A DNA stretch of 64,000 nucleotides from Protula sp. h YS-2021 (lineage: Eukaryota; Annelida; Polychaeta; Sabellida; Serpulidae): contig OX457031.1 in NCBI GenBank assembly GCA_949752745.1, positions 42,133,502-42,197,501 on the forward strand, given 5' to 3'. The first letter of the stretch is position 1; the number at the start of each line of letters is the position of its first letter. Below are positions 22,804 to 32,800 of this stretch, in pieces. The notes beneath the pieces were generated by a model. The model saw only the letters and a program-made list of their open reading frames with translations, made no database searches and was not told the DNA's origin. The position numbers were made by a program, and so were the translations under genes.

Positions 22804-25800
22804 TCAACTGGTGAATTCATCTAGATACTTAGGTTTCTTAGTTGCCCTTCCTGTACGTGTTTTTCGTTCAGGGATACTTATGTCTGGAATAACGGCACAT
22901 TGTGAATTTTCTAATTGCTGCATTTCCGGTCTGTCATTACTACCGTTAAAGAGGAGGTCCAAATCATAACTGTCACTCCCGGATCCCTCATCATTGTCCC
23001 TATCGATTTGTTCCCCAGTTCCCTGCGCAAATAGGCTATGCCGAAGCTTTCTAAGCCATAAGGGTAGAGCTCTATCTTGGCATAACTTCACATTATTGTG
23101 ATGTATTACCAATTCCCTCTTTCTGTCCTTAATTTTTATCAATGCTGGCGACAAAATCTCGACTACTAGGAAAGGGCCGCTCCAAGGAGCTTTCAATTTA
23201 TTGCTTTGACCAACTTTCGATACGTTATTTAGTCTGTACACTGTGTCACCCACAGAAAATTTAGTCTGGTGTAATTTTAAGTCGTAATCTTTCTTCTGTC
23301 TCCTCTGGGTCATTTTCAAAGTGGTTCTGGCAGTTTCTTGTGCCTTAAGCATCTCTCTCCGCAACGTCTTGACATACTCCGGCTCGCTTAAATCCGATTT
23401 GACCCAACCTTGAAAATAAAGGTCAACGGGTTGCCAGACTTCCCTACCCAACATTAACATATTGGGTGTGAACCCAGTTTGTCGGTTAGGAGAAGCTCTA
23501 ATGGCTCCCGCAAGCTGTTGCAAATGATCATCCCAAGTATTTTGTTTCTCATTCAAGAAACATCGAATCATCTGCAATATTGTTCTATTGTATCGTTCCA
23601 CCTGCCCGTTTGAGGCAGGATGATATGGAGTGGTTCTCAATTTGGAGATTTGCAGGAGGTCACAAACTGCGCGGAAAAGCTTTCCATCAAAAGCTTTACC
23701 CTGATCTGTAAATATTTGCAGAGGACACCCGAACCTAGAAATGAATCCATCAACTGTGGTTTTCGCCACTGTTTCGGCTGATTGATCTGGGATAGGGTAA
23801 CATTCAATCCACTTTGTAAACTGGTCAACCATCATTAGAATGTAAAGGTTGCCACGTTTGCTTGGGACGAAAGGGCCCAACACATCGATGTGAATCCTCT
23901 CCATTGGGGCTGATACGTGGTAGCTCTGCATTTCGGCTTTGGGTTTAACGGTAGATTTTTTCTGTTTGTTGCAAACACCACAGGATTTGACATAATCTTT
24001 ACAATCTGTCGCCATGTGGTACCAAATAAAGGATTGCTTAATTTTGTGTAAAGTTTTATCAAAACCTAAATGACCAGCCAGAGTATTGTCATGGCAAAAT
24101 CCAAGAATTTCGCTGACAATACTTTCTGGAACCATAAACAGATATTTCGGTGGATGCGGATCTTGATCCCATTGATAGTACAATAAACCGTTTCGAATCA
24201 CCAACTGGGAGTTGCATTGCCAAAATTTCTTAACTCCCGGACTTGCTAAGGCAAACTCATCCTCGTCTATTGTCTGTTTGTCCATCCATTTCAGCAAAGT
24301 GCCAACTACTGGGTCATGTCTTTGCAACTCGGCTAATTCCGCTGCTGAATATCCAGGGAGCCAATGTTCTGACGAAATGTTTCCAGTTTCATCAGGAACT
24401 ATTTGTCTCAGCATTAAAGATGCATTCCCTGGTGCTTTCGCGGCCAGAGGGATAACATCGTCAACGTCTTCCTCAAATCGGGCCCATTCGACATGGGCTC
24501 TTTGGCAAAATTTGCACGGGATCCCATTCTTAGCACAAGGCAAACTACTAAGATCCTTTCCGGCTTCATAGCAGTTACAAAATCGCAATTCATCGGGTAT
24601 GCGTGAAAGAGCATCGGCATTCACATGTTTAACGCCAGCACGATGTAATATGACCATATCATACTGGCTTAACTCTTCAAGCCACCGCGCCAAAATACCC
24701 TGAATATTTTTAAATCTTGTTAGCCAGGTCAATGAATTGTGATCGGTCCGAACATAAAAAGAACGCCCTAAAAGATAATGCCTAAATTGTCTAGTAAATC
24801 GTACAACCGCCAGCAACTCGCGTCTGGTTGCACAGTAATTTCTTTGGGCTGGATTGAGTACCAACGAACCGTAACTGATGACGACTTCCGATCCATCGGG
24901 CTTTATTTGACTGAGTTGACCGCCAATAGAGGTCAACGATGCATCGGTATCTAAAATAAATTTGGAAGTCTGGTCCGGAAACCCTAAAGTTGGCGCGTTT
25001 ATCAGCATTTCTTTCAGAGTATCAAAGGATTCCTGATGTCTGTCTGTCCATATAAATTCCACATTCTTTTTCGTCAATTCATACAAACTTGATGAAACTT
25101 CTGCCAAATTTTTCAGGAAATCTCTGTGATAATTTACAAATCCTAAGAATTTTTCGACTTCATTGACCGTCTTCGGCTCAGGCCAATCCCTAACCTTTTC
25201 AATATGATTTGGGTGGACCGTGATTCCCTTCCTGTTCACTATTCTGCCTAAGAATTCGATCTCCGTTTTAAATAGGGCACATTTTCTGGGTTTCAGCTTC
25301 AAATCAAAAGTCTTGAATCGTGTAAAGACTTCGCGTAGATTGTCGATATGCTCATCGAAAGACTTTCCTAGAATCACGATATCATCTAAATAAGCAAGAA
25401 CTACATTCCACGTTAGTCCTCTAAGGACTAACTGCATGGCCCTAGAGAAGGTCGCGGGTGCATTACATAAACCAAACGGCAGTCTAACATGTTCATACAA
25501 TCCGTATTTGGTGATGAACGCAGTTTTGTGAATATCGTCTGGATGAACACCCAACTGCCAGTATCCCGATTGGAGGTCTATGGAACTCATAAATGCGTTT
25601 CCGCTTAGGGAGTCCAAACATTCTTGGATTCTAGGCAGAGGAAAAGCATCCTTTACAGTTACGTTGTTAAGTTTCCGATAGTCGATGCACCATCGCACCG
25701 ACCCGTCCTTCTTCCGAACCAGCACCGGGGGACTAGCCCACTCAGAATTCGATTCACGAATGACTCCCATATCTAGCATCTTATTCAAATGCTTTTCCTC

Positions 25801-27303
25801 TTCCTCCTGAAAACCCAAAGGTGTTCGGCGCATTTGTTGTCTTATTGGAGTCGCATTTCCCGTATCGATTCGGTGAGTAACCCCTGAGAAAAATCCCAGG
25901 TCGTCATCATCCCTAGCAAACACTGATTGGAATTCCTTGAGGAATTTTGCAAGTTCCACGCACTGTCCAATGTTTAAATCCTGACTGGAAGTCATAAATA
26001 ACTCCTGTACATGACTTGGAAGTGTTCGCTTCCACTCGTCTAGGGTAAGCGTTCGAGGATCAGTGGACGCATCACCCCCTGTTCTCCGAATAACAGGTAC
26101 CCCTGGGGGGGCTTCCGCAGGTTCACGCCTGCATGTCAAAACTTCAGAGCCATGAGTCCTACGGGACGATGTCTCGGTTTCACTGGCTTGCACAGCCAGT
26201 GTAGAGTACTGAGGACACAATTTCTCGATGCCCGAGGTTACTGTGGATAACCCATGACACGATTTCTCAGTATCACCCACTTGAATAGCAGAGTCAGGAC
26301 ATGAGCTCTCGATGTCCGAGGTTACTGTGAATAACCCATGACACGATTTCTCAGTATCACCCACTTGAATAGCAGAGTCAGGACATGAGCTCTCGATGTC
26401 CGACTCAAACACTAGCAAACCGGCAGACGATTTCTCAGTCTCCGGCACATTTAACCGAACGTCCGATCCTGCCAGATCACTAGACTCCAGGATTTCTCCC
26501 GACTGCATTGCTACTCCCAAAAAATGTCCTTTCTTCAGCAGTTTGGGATTATCACTGAGGTTGGTTAAAACTCCCAGGATATTATTCGCGGACTTTGTCA
26601 AAATTCTCGGCATCAATAACCCTTTGTGGTTTGTAGTACCTTCCAAGACAACGTCCCCCTCTCCTGCAAGAGTGGTACTACCCAAGACCATAATGGAGGT
26701 ATTAGCCGGTACCTTAACCCTCTTTATCAGGAAAACCCTGCTGACCTGGACTTCCTTCCCTGTAGAATTCTTCATCAATTTAATTGGAATTTCTTCATTT
26801 TTAATTTTGAAAACATTATTACCTAAATCAATTGTTATTTTGTATTTGTTCATGAAGTCTATACCCAGAATCAAATCGTCCGTGATTGGGGCTACATATA
26901 TCCTGTCAAGGGCGAAGAATTGCGAACCAATTTTGAAACGAATACTCATTGCCAAATGGGCCCTAAAATATTGATTTTCGCCTGCACCTTTCAATCGAAT
27001 AGCTTCTAATAATTTTGGTGGTGTAGCTAATGAATGGTAGAGCTTCTCACTCATTACAGTTACTTGTGCCGCGCTATCGACAACAGCCCTTACCTGCTGA
27101 TGATTTAGACTGATGTCAATTACAGGTGTCAGATCGTTAGGCTCGGACTTCAGTAACGTTACTTCTCTCACTGTGTCATACCGTAAAGTCTCGTAATGTG
27201 ACTCTGATATACCTTGCAAATTTGGACAACCTCTTACATCAACGTCACTTCTGGAGCCGAGGTCAATTAGGCCCTTTCTTATCGATTTCCGGGTCGACAC
27301 CAC
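22804..27303 (-). CDS. pol: pol polyprotein (protease, RT, RNase H, integrase)
   Basis: The frame opens at about 27372, overlaps the end of gag by about 62 nt in the -1 frame and has no ATG near its start, so -1 frameshifting is the likely route. I see no perfect slippery heptamer. Order, with residues counted from 27303: aspartic protease with VVDSAA (about 74-79, where DSG or DTG is usual); a Ser/Cys/Glu linker with a 35-residue repeat; RT with YLDD at about 638-641; RNase H with DTDAS at about 783; integrase with an HHCC zinc site (HLGF, CGVC, about 1055-1110) and DDE core (IHIDVLGP, FTDQGKAFDG, NGQVERYNR). There are no internal stops in 1499 codons. It copies the RNA and integrates the DNA. 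Confidence 0.97.
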   Translation of the reverse strand: MVSTRKSIRKGLIDLGSRSDVDVRGCPNLQGISESHYETLRYDTVREVTLLKSEPNDLTPVIDISLNHQQVRAVVDSAAQVTVMSEKLYHSLATPPKLLEAIRLKGAGENQYFRAHLAMSIRFKIGSQFFALDRIYVAPITDDLILGIDFMNKYKITIDLGNNVFKIKNEEIPIKLMKNSTGKEVQVSRVFLIKRVKVPANTSIMVLGSTTLAGEGDVVLEGTTNHKGLLMPRILTKSANNILGVLTNLSDNPKLLKKGHFLGVAMQSGEILESSDLAGSDVRLNVPETEKSSAGLLVFESDIESSCPDSAIQVGDTEKSCHGLFTVTSDIESSCPDSAIQVGDTEKSCHGLSTVTSGIEKLCPQYSTLAVQASETETSSRRTHGSEVLTCRREPAEAPPGVPVIRRTGGDASTDPRTLTLDEWKRTLPSHVQELFMTSSQDLNIGQCVELAKFLKEFQSVFARDDDDLGFFSGVTHRIDTGNATPIRQQMRRTPLGFQEEEEKHLNKMLDMGVIRESNSEWASPPVLVRKKDGSVRWCIDYRKLNNVTVKDAFPLPRIQECLDSLSGNAFMSSIDLQSGYWQLGVHPDDIHKTAFITKYGLYEHVRLPFGLCNAPATFSRAMQLVLRGLTWNVVLAYLDDIVILGKSFDEHIDNLREVFTRFKTFDLKLKPRKCALFKTEIEFLGRIVNRKGITVHPNHIEKVRDWPEPKTVNEVEKFLGFVNYHRDFLKNLAEVSSSLYELTKKNVEFIWTDRHQESFDTLKEMLINAPTLGFPDQTSKFILDTDASLTSIGGQLSQIKPDGSEVVISYGSLVLNPAQRNYCATRRELLAVVRFTRQFRHYLLGRSFYVRTDHNSLTWLTRFKNIQGILARWLEELSQYDMVILHRAGVKHVNADALSRIPDELRFCNCYEAGKDLSSLPCAKNGIPCKFCQRAHVEWARFEEDVDDVIPLAAKAPGNASLMLRQIVPDETGNISSEHWLPGYSAAELAELQRHDPVVGTLLKWMDKQTIDEDEFALASPGVKKFWQCNSQLVIRNGLLYYQWDQDPHPPKYLFMVPESIVSEILGFCHDNTLAGHLGFDKTLHKIKQSFIWYHMATDCKDYVKSCGVCNKQKKSTVKPKAEMQSYHVSAPMERIHIDVLGPFVPSKRGNLYILMMVDQFTKWIECYPIPDQSAETVAKTTVDGFISRFGCPLQIFTDQGKAFDGKLFRAVCDLLQISKLRTTPYHPASNGQVERYNRTILQMIRCFLNEKQNTWDDHLQQLAGAIRASPNRQTGFTPNMLMLGREVWQPVDLYFQGWVKSDLSEPEYVKTLRREMLKAQETARTTLKMTQRRQKKDYDLKLHQTKFSVGDTVYRLNNVSKVGQSNKLKAPWSGPFLVVEILSPALIKIKDRKRELVIHHNNVKLCQDRALPLWLRKLRHSLFAQGTGEQIDRDNDEGSGSDSYDLDLLFNGSNDRPEMQQLENSQCAVIPDISIPERKTRTGRATKKPKYLDEFTS
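26160..26430 (-). repeat. 105 nt in-frame tandem repeat between protease and RT
   Basis: Two nearly identical units and a third diverged one encode 35-residue repeats containing ESSCPDSAIQVGDTEKSCHG. The unit length is a multiple of three, so pol stays open. Confidence 0.9.
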
Positions 27304-27308
27304 AGGGC

Positions 27309-30230
27309 CTAAGAGTTCGACCCTCTCTCTTTTACCGGTTCTGTGAATGCTATGCGTTTGGAACGGGGTGAACTAAATCGTCCTCTAGGACTAATCTGAG
27401 TAGCACAATCTCGGGCGAAATGTCCTCTACCGCCACAGCGAATACATTCGATTTCATTCGCCCCAATATTTGAAAGACTTTGCGTCATTATTTTGCAAAG
27501 CTTATCAAGCTTTGAATCAATAGACGTCATTGAGCTTCGAGTGTCCTTGTCACTTGTGTAAGGACCTTCTTCCCTACGGCTATACCTCTGTGAAGGGGCA
27601 CTACCTAATGTCCTGTATTCGGGTCGCTCTACTTGTCCATAGTCCCTGCCGTTCTCAAACCTGGGGGAACGGTTGTAATTCCTATCGGGTGATCGGTAAA
27701 CAGATCTATAGGTCTCAGGAGACCGCGAATCCCTCTCAAAATTTTGACGAGGGGACCTGGAATAACCCACATTTTTATTCCAGTGTTCTCCTTCGTTCCT
27801 GTATGGAGAACGTGAAAAAACATCACGTTCTTCCCACTCACGCTCATATCTGTAAGGGGAATGTCGGTATGAGGAATATCCGTCGTAATTATGGTCAGTC
27901 CGATAGGGGGAACGCGGTGAATATGCACTGGGCCCTTGGAAGCCCTTATCACGTCTATTGCTATGACGTTGTGAGTACACGCTACGTTCTCCTTGAACCC
28001 TTCCATTTCTAGAAGGGGAGCGTGGTGAGTACTCAGTGCGTTTGAAATTGTTATCCCTCATCGGAGAACGTTGTTTTGAATCCATTCTTGACCGTTGCAC
28101 GTTGCTAGGCGACGTTCGGGTTTTATCAGCCAACTTCATTGTTTCGTGGTCATCTTTACGGACTACCCTTACGCTCGGAGAATCTAGTCCTGGCTGCCTA
28201 ACACTTTTGTCCCCCAGAATAGTTTTTTGATTGGTTAATGCTACGTCTAAAAGACGCACGGCCTCTTCTAAAGAAGTAGGCATTTGATTGGCTACAGTCC
28301 AGGCAACCGCCTTATGCTGTACACCATCTAAGAAGGCGTCCGCTGCCATTTGATCCATCATTTCCTGACTAATTCCTTCCATCCCCTCCATACCTAGCTT
28401 CCTAATTTTGTCCGCAAACTCATTAATAGTTTCTCCTGACTTCTGTTTTAAAGTCAAGAATTTTTTCCTGATTGACCTTGGGTCCTCCTTCTTGTAAAAG
28501 CGCTTTTCTAAGTTATTTTTAAGTACTTCGTAGTTCGTCTGTTGCTCTAGGGGTAGCGAAGCAAAGTAATCAGCAGCATGGCTACTGAGGCAGTCCCCTA
28601 AATACTGTGCCTTGTCTTCATCAGAGCAATTGTTCCACTGGCACAACCGCTCGAAGTAATGGATAAATGTTATCCAGTTATTGTCTTCGGAAGAACCAGT
28701 GAACTTGTTAAGTTTTTGAAATTGTTGGTAAATTTGATATTTGCTCGGAAGGGATTTGTCTGATTTTTGTTGTGGTTTTTCTGTTTTATTTTCGTCTTGT
28801 GTTTGCCCTGAAATAACAGTATTTTGATCTTTGTCATCTGCGTTGTCGCCAGACGCTTTAGGGGCATTGACACTATTACTAGATGTCACTGTATGACCCT
28901 GTTCTAAGTTATTGCTAGCATCATTTGCGCCTGACACACATCCAATATGACTAGTTGGCGATGCATCACTAGCAATCTGATTCGTGTTTGCTGGAATGTG
29001 AACACTGTCAATATGCCTAGTTGACGGCGTTCTATTGTTGCACTGCTTATGTAGGGAAGTTGTGTTTGGTTGGTTATGAGACAAAGGATTTGTCGTGTCT
29101 GTTGGTGCGGTATCATTGGAAAATGGTTGGGGAAACGTTGCATTGAGAACTGACTGACTAATTCCAGAGTTATGAGTTCGTACATCCTGTGTCCCTACTC
29201 GTGTGATCGGAGGAGGAACTGGATAATCATGAGGTGTGTCGAGTGGATTAGTGATACTGTGTTCATTGTGGAGCAACGATGTATCTCGGTGCCTAAAGAT
29301 TTCAGGTTGTCCTGCTCGATCCTGGTGTCTACTTAAGTAACGATTTTGCAACTCGTCACTCAAGTGCACCATGGCACGAATTTCTGATTGGCCTTCCAAA
29401 AGCCGTTCAACCTTGGCTAGGGTTTGTTCCATACTGGCTATTGTAATTTGCAAGGGTTCAATTTTTTCATCCAAATGTTCCCCCACCTTCTTGATTTCCG
29501 TAGCCACAAAAGTTTTTGTCTGGTCTATTTGAGACTGAAAATGACCAAGATCCGAGACGACCTTATCGCTAAAGGTGTTCATCTGGGTCAGTACATTATT
29601 GCAATTTGACTCGACCTGTGTTAGCCTATCTCCAAATCTGTTCATCTTTTTGCTAAAATGTATTAAACATACCTGATCTCCTCTCCTATAATCGTCTTCA
29701 AACTTTTCAAAGCTAGTTTTTGTAATTTCAACATCTCTCCGAAGGTCAACTATGTTTTTTGTAATCTCAGGAATTGACCATGTTGATGGATTTGGGTTAT
29801 CCCCCCTGGCTTTGAGTTCTGCACTGAAACAGGTTTGAGTTATGCTAGGTTTGACTTGAATTGTGCCTGCCGGTGAATTCGGCAATGTGGAGGTCTGGTT
29901 AAATGGTGGTGTGTACTGCATTGTAATTGATCTATGCTGATCAGTTGATAACTGTTGAAGTCGTGGTCGCCCGTCGGAAACCGTATCGTTTCCGATAGGT
30001 GATGAAAGTTGGTGTGAGGGTGACAAAGCACCCCGCAGGCTTACCAAATGTTCAGTGAGTCTTTGTATTTCACCAAGTGAAGGTGATATAGGTGTGGATG
30101 TTAACCCATCTGGTTTGAAACTAGTTCCCGTGTCTCCGCCTGTTGCCAAAGACATTGGAACTGTTTCAGGGGTACTCCCCAAGTCTTTGTGTTTATACAC
30201 AAAACCGTTGTATTCAGAGTCCGATTCCAT
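27309..30230 (-). CDS. gag: gag polyprotein
   Basis: 973 residues from ATG at 30230-30228 (MESDSEYNGF). The N-terminal half is Ser/Thr/Asn-rich with a predicted coiled coil (about 30 kb to 29.4 kb). A Retrotrans_gag-type capsid segment follows (YLGDCLSSHAADYF through LEKRFYKKED and DAFLDGVQHKAV, about 28.7-28.2 kb). Next is a long basic Arg/Ser/Tyr region with repeated SPRSP and RSPYR motifs, then one CCHC zinc knuckle, CIRCGGRGHFARDC. Gag coats and packages the RNA. It is long for the family, and the RS-like segment is unusual. It ends at TAG, overlapping pol in the -1 frame. Confidence 0.93.
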   Translation of the reverse strand: MESDSEYNGFVYKHKDLGSTPETVPMSLATGGDTGTSFKPDGLTSTPISPSLGEIQRLTEHLVSLRGALSPSHQLSSPIGNDTVSDGRPRLQQLSTDQHRSITMQYTPPFNQTSTLPNSPAGTIQVKPSITQTCFSAELKARGDNPNPSTWSIPEITKNIVDLRRDVEITKTSFEKFEDDYRRGDQVCLIHFSKKMNRFGDRLTQVESNCNNVLTQMNTFSDKVVSDLGHFQSQIDQTKTFVATEIKKVGEHLDEKIEPLQITIASMEQTLAKVERLLEGQSEIRAMVHLSDELQNRYLSRHQDRAGQPEIFRHRDTSLLHNEHSITNPLDTPHDYPVPPPITRVGTQDVRTHNSGISQSVLNATFPQPFSNDTAPTDTTNPLSHNQPNTTSLHKQCNNRTPSTRHIDSVHIPANTNQIASDASPTSHIGCVSGANDASNNLEQGHTVTSSNSVNAPKASGDNADDKDQNTVISGQTQDENKTEKPQQKSDKSLPSKYQIYQQFQKLNKFTGSSEDNNWITFIHYFERLCQWNNCSDEDKAQYLGDCLSSHAADYFASLPLEQQTNYEVLKNNLEKRFYKKEDPRSIRKKFLTLKQKSGETINEFADKIRKLGMEGMEGISQEMMDQMAADAFLDGVQHKAVAWTVANQMPTSLEEAVRLLDVALTNQKTILGDKSVRQPGLDSPSVRVVRKDDHETMKLADKTRTSPSNVQRSRMDSKQRSPMRDNNFKRTEYSPRSPSRNGRVQGERSVYSQRHSNRRDKGFQGPSAYSPRSPYRTDHNYDGYSSYRHSPYRYEREWEERDVFSRSPYRNEGEHWNKNVGYSRSPRQNFERDSRSPETYRSVYRSPDRNYNRSPRFENGRDYGQVERPEYRTLGSAPSQRYSRREEGPYTSDKDTRSSMTSIDSKLDKLCKIMTQSLSNIGANEIECIRCGGRGHFARDCATQISPRGRFSSPRSKRIAFTEPVKERGSNS

Positions 30231-30489
30231 TTGTCCACAAACACCTCCTTTCAACTTAACTACCTTATCTAATCTTAAATCTACTTAAATCTACTCTACA
30301 GCTATGTGCAAACACGTACAGGAAGAAAACTAAGGAAAAGAAATACCTATACCTCTAGGCATACACATGATACCCACTATTCACATGCACAAAAGAAATA
30401 ACCTATCACTAGGGTAATATCTATTGCTAGGATAAAAGCAGTGTTTGTAGGCACCACGAAACACATAGAATTTCAAGAATATATACTTA

Positions 30490-30730
30490 TACTTGTTTAT
30501 TTCTAGAACTCTAAACTGCCTATTTTCACGAGGCAGTACTAAATTCTATTTCTAGGAAAAGGAAAGGAAAATATAATATTTACAAGAGGAGAATAGATAT
30601 ATATTGTTTATTTCTATAACTACACAGTACTTAAACTGTCTATTTCCATGAGACAGTACTAAATTCTGTTTATAAGGAAAGAGAAATATATATACTGTTT
30701 ATTTCTAGAACTACACAATGCTGATTTTCA
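30490..30730 (-). repeat. Leader hairpin array 1 with a compensatory base change
   Basis: Units of about 120 bp. Copy 1 has ACTGCCT (30515-30521) pairing with AGGCAGT (30531-30537). Copy 2 has ACTGTCT (30635-30641) pairing with AGACAGT (30651-30657). Both stems are 7 bp with a 9-base loop, and the one difference is matched on both sides. A third, decayed copy follows near 30720. Confidence 0.75.
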
Positions 30731-31041
30731 TGAAGCAACAAGGAATCCTATTGCTAGGGAGAAAAATGCTTAGTTCATGCTACTATCAGCATTAACTAAT
30801 GACTGTTACAGTGTTTTAAGCGTCTATTCAAATTTCTTTGAATATAAACTTAGATTACCAACAATAAGAGGATTAGTATAAGTATTAGACAAAGGAACGA
30901 AAAGAAATCATGGAGAGTTTTCCTCTCCCCTTTTTTTTTTTTTTTTTTTGAAAGCCTATATGCTTTGGAAGAAATCAAATTCCGTGTGGTTTAACAGATA
31001 ATGAAATAAAGCAAGTAGTAATCACTAAATTTAGAAATTAC

Positions 31042-31330
31042 GCTGTGGTAAAACAGCTAAATATATTGAAATAAAGAAATCAAATTTAACATAAATAGAA
31101 TCAAAGGAGAAATCAAATTTGCTGTGGTATAACAGCTAAATAAATGAAGGAAATAACAAATAGAAAATTTAGAAATTACGCTGTAGTAAAACAGCTAAAT
31201 ATAGTGAAAGAATGAAATCAAATCAAGCATAAATAGAATCAAAGGAAAATGAAATTCGCTGTGGTATAACAGCTAAATAAATGAAGCAAATAGCGAATAA
31301 TATTCAGAAATTACGCTGTGGTATAGCAGC
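31042..31330 (-). repeat. Leader hairpin array 2
   Basis: Five copies of GCTGT-N6-ACAGC at 31042, 31121, 31180, 31258 and 31315. The last closes with GCAGC, so one pair becomes G-T. They are followed by TAAAT and spaced about 57-79 bp apart. Confidence 0.75.
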
Positions 31331-32503
31331 TAAATATATAGAAATAATGAAATTGATTTCCACACAGTATAAATCTATGAAGCACGATAAAAATAAAATA
31401 AGAAACACACAATCATTATTCCGTCACATTCATTCAGATTCGGCGGGCCCCTTGGACGACGGGATATGGAAATATTAGTTTATGTTGTTAGTACGATATT
31501 GTTGGTAACCTTGGGAATCGAATCTCATACATATATTACATAAAATGAATTGCTTCACCGAAATATAATCGTAACTTTAGATAGGATGTATAATGTTTCA
31601 GACTTTAGTTTAAGAGAGTCGAATCTGGCGAAGAGGTACTTGGAATCATTACTGTATAGTAAAAAATAATAAATTTATACGTATATATTTTTTATATATG
31701 AAACAGAAATAAAAACTGATGCTAAATTTGAAATGTGGTTTTGCGTATTAATGAGAGCTACTTGGAGCTGTGTTACCTATTCCTTTATACTATTTCCGCG
31801 CCCAAATAAAAAAATGATTTGCTTTTCGAAAATAACCGACCAAGTATACGATAAATACGCAAAAATTGCGGCAATTTCACAAAGGATTACGTGGAGCGAT
31901 ATATCAAAATAGAACTGCAACTCATATTCGTACTGCGACTCCCGTAGATTCTTAGTACGAAGTTCGAAGACTCAGGCTGGTGTTACGAAACTACGAGATT
32001 TCGCGGAAAATTGTTAAATTCTAATACCTTTCGCACAGGAACTATATAAAAGTATATATCTATGGACGCAGAAATTAGTGCTTTATTCCGTACTTAGTGT
32101 CATTTTCTACGAAAATGAAGTATAACGAGAATACGGTTAATTTTTTACCACGTGTGTTAACCTCCCGTTATGGAACAGCTTTTCAGCTTACCTTCGTATA
32201 AAAACGGTTATTACAGTTTTACTAAAACTTTTATCCTTTATTCGAAACTTATGGTTTTTAAAGAATATATTCAGTTACAAGGCCAAAATTTAAAAAAAAT
32301 TAACTATTCTTTCAATTTCGAACAATAAAAACAAATATGGCCTTCACCTTCTTTTCCGGCTATTCGCGCAGAAGGATCATGCGCATAAATGCACGCGTAG
32401 AAATAATTATCGAGTACCCTGTCTTCAATGACAGTCAAGGTGACTTTGAATGTCCTCTTTCACTTTTTAATTATTTTTTCCCGTGAGATTCGATACCCAA
32501 AAA

Positions 32504-32517
32504 CACTTCTGGTACCA
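32504..32517 (-). promoter_or_regulatory. Primer-binding site, probable tRNA-Leu
   Basis: TGGTACCAGAAGTG lies three bases inside the 5' LTR. It is complementary to a tRNA 3' end reading CACTTCTGGTACCA, which fits a tRNA-Leu(UAA)-type acceptor end from general knowledge. Confidence 0.7.
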
Positions 32518-32585
32518 TTTATTGTCGTTCTACAACCAGGAATGCAGAAGACAATAGGAAATATAATAGAATACAGTACTTAAAT

Positions 32586-32595
32586 AAACTTACAT
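32586..32595 (-). promoter_or_regulatory. Start-stop ATG-TAA overlapping a splice donor
   Basis: On the element strand the LTR reads ATTATGTAAGTTT. ATG (32595-32593) is followed directly by TAA. A consensus donor GTAAGT starts at the G of that ATG (32593), so exon 1 would end in ...AT. The ATG has A at -3. In unspliced RNA this is a minimal start-stop element; joined to the acceptor at 22743 it becomes the start codon of ORF3. Confidence 0.7.
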
Positions 32596-32722
32596 AATGC
32601 CGCGTGCAACTTCTCACTCTGGCTATACCCCGGGGCTTCGCCGTGCTTGTCTTAACTATGCTGCTGCTGTTGCTGCTTGCGGTCAGGAGGTGAGAGAGAG
32701 AGCCCCCAGGAAGGGCACGGGG

Positions 32723-32729
32723 TTTTATA
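32723..32729 (-). promoter_or_regulatory. LTR TATA box
   Basis: TATAAAA on the element strand in a GC-rich setting, about 130 nt upstream of the splice donor. This fits a U3/R boundary near 32695. Confidence 0.65.
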
Positions 32730-32800
32730 CGGGTCAACGGGGTGAAACCAAAAAGAGGCCAAAATCGTTTTCAAGATAAAATGGTCCAACCTTTACAACA

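Larger units (their letters stand above)
30231..32503 (-). other. Long retrotransposon leader (5' UTR)
   Basis: About 2.3 kb between the primer-binding site and the gag ATG, AT-rich and without a long reading frame. It carries two arrays of repeated inverted-repeat hairpins (30515-30657 and 31042-31330) and a poly-T tract at about 30931. Packaging, dimerisation or translation signals normally lie here in LTR elements; which of these the hairpins serve is not known. Confidence 0.7.
18820..32800 (-). mobile_element. Complete Ty3/gypsy LTR retrotransposon with an accessory ORF3
   Basis: A 13,981 bp element on the minus strand. It has 280 bp LTRs at 32521-32800 (5') and 18820-19099 (3') that look identical, and is flanked by CATTT at 18815-18819 and 32801-32805. 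The order is 5' LTR, primer-binding site, leader of about 2.3 kb, gag, pol, ORF3, 3' region with repeats, polypurine tract, 3' LTR. The pol order protease, reverse transcriptase, RNase H, integrase defines Ty3/gypsy (Metaviridae-type) elements. Identical LTRs and three intact frames indicate a very recent insertion. ORF3 is not an envelope gene but a NADAR-TatD fusion. Confidence 0.97.
32521..32800 (-). repeat. 5' LTR with promoter and splice donor
   Basis: 280 bp, identical by eye to the 3' LTR. On the minus strand it holds a TATAAAA box (about 32729-32723), a likely start site about 30 bp further on, then a transcribed part ending at a GTAAGT donor. Confidence 0.95.
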
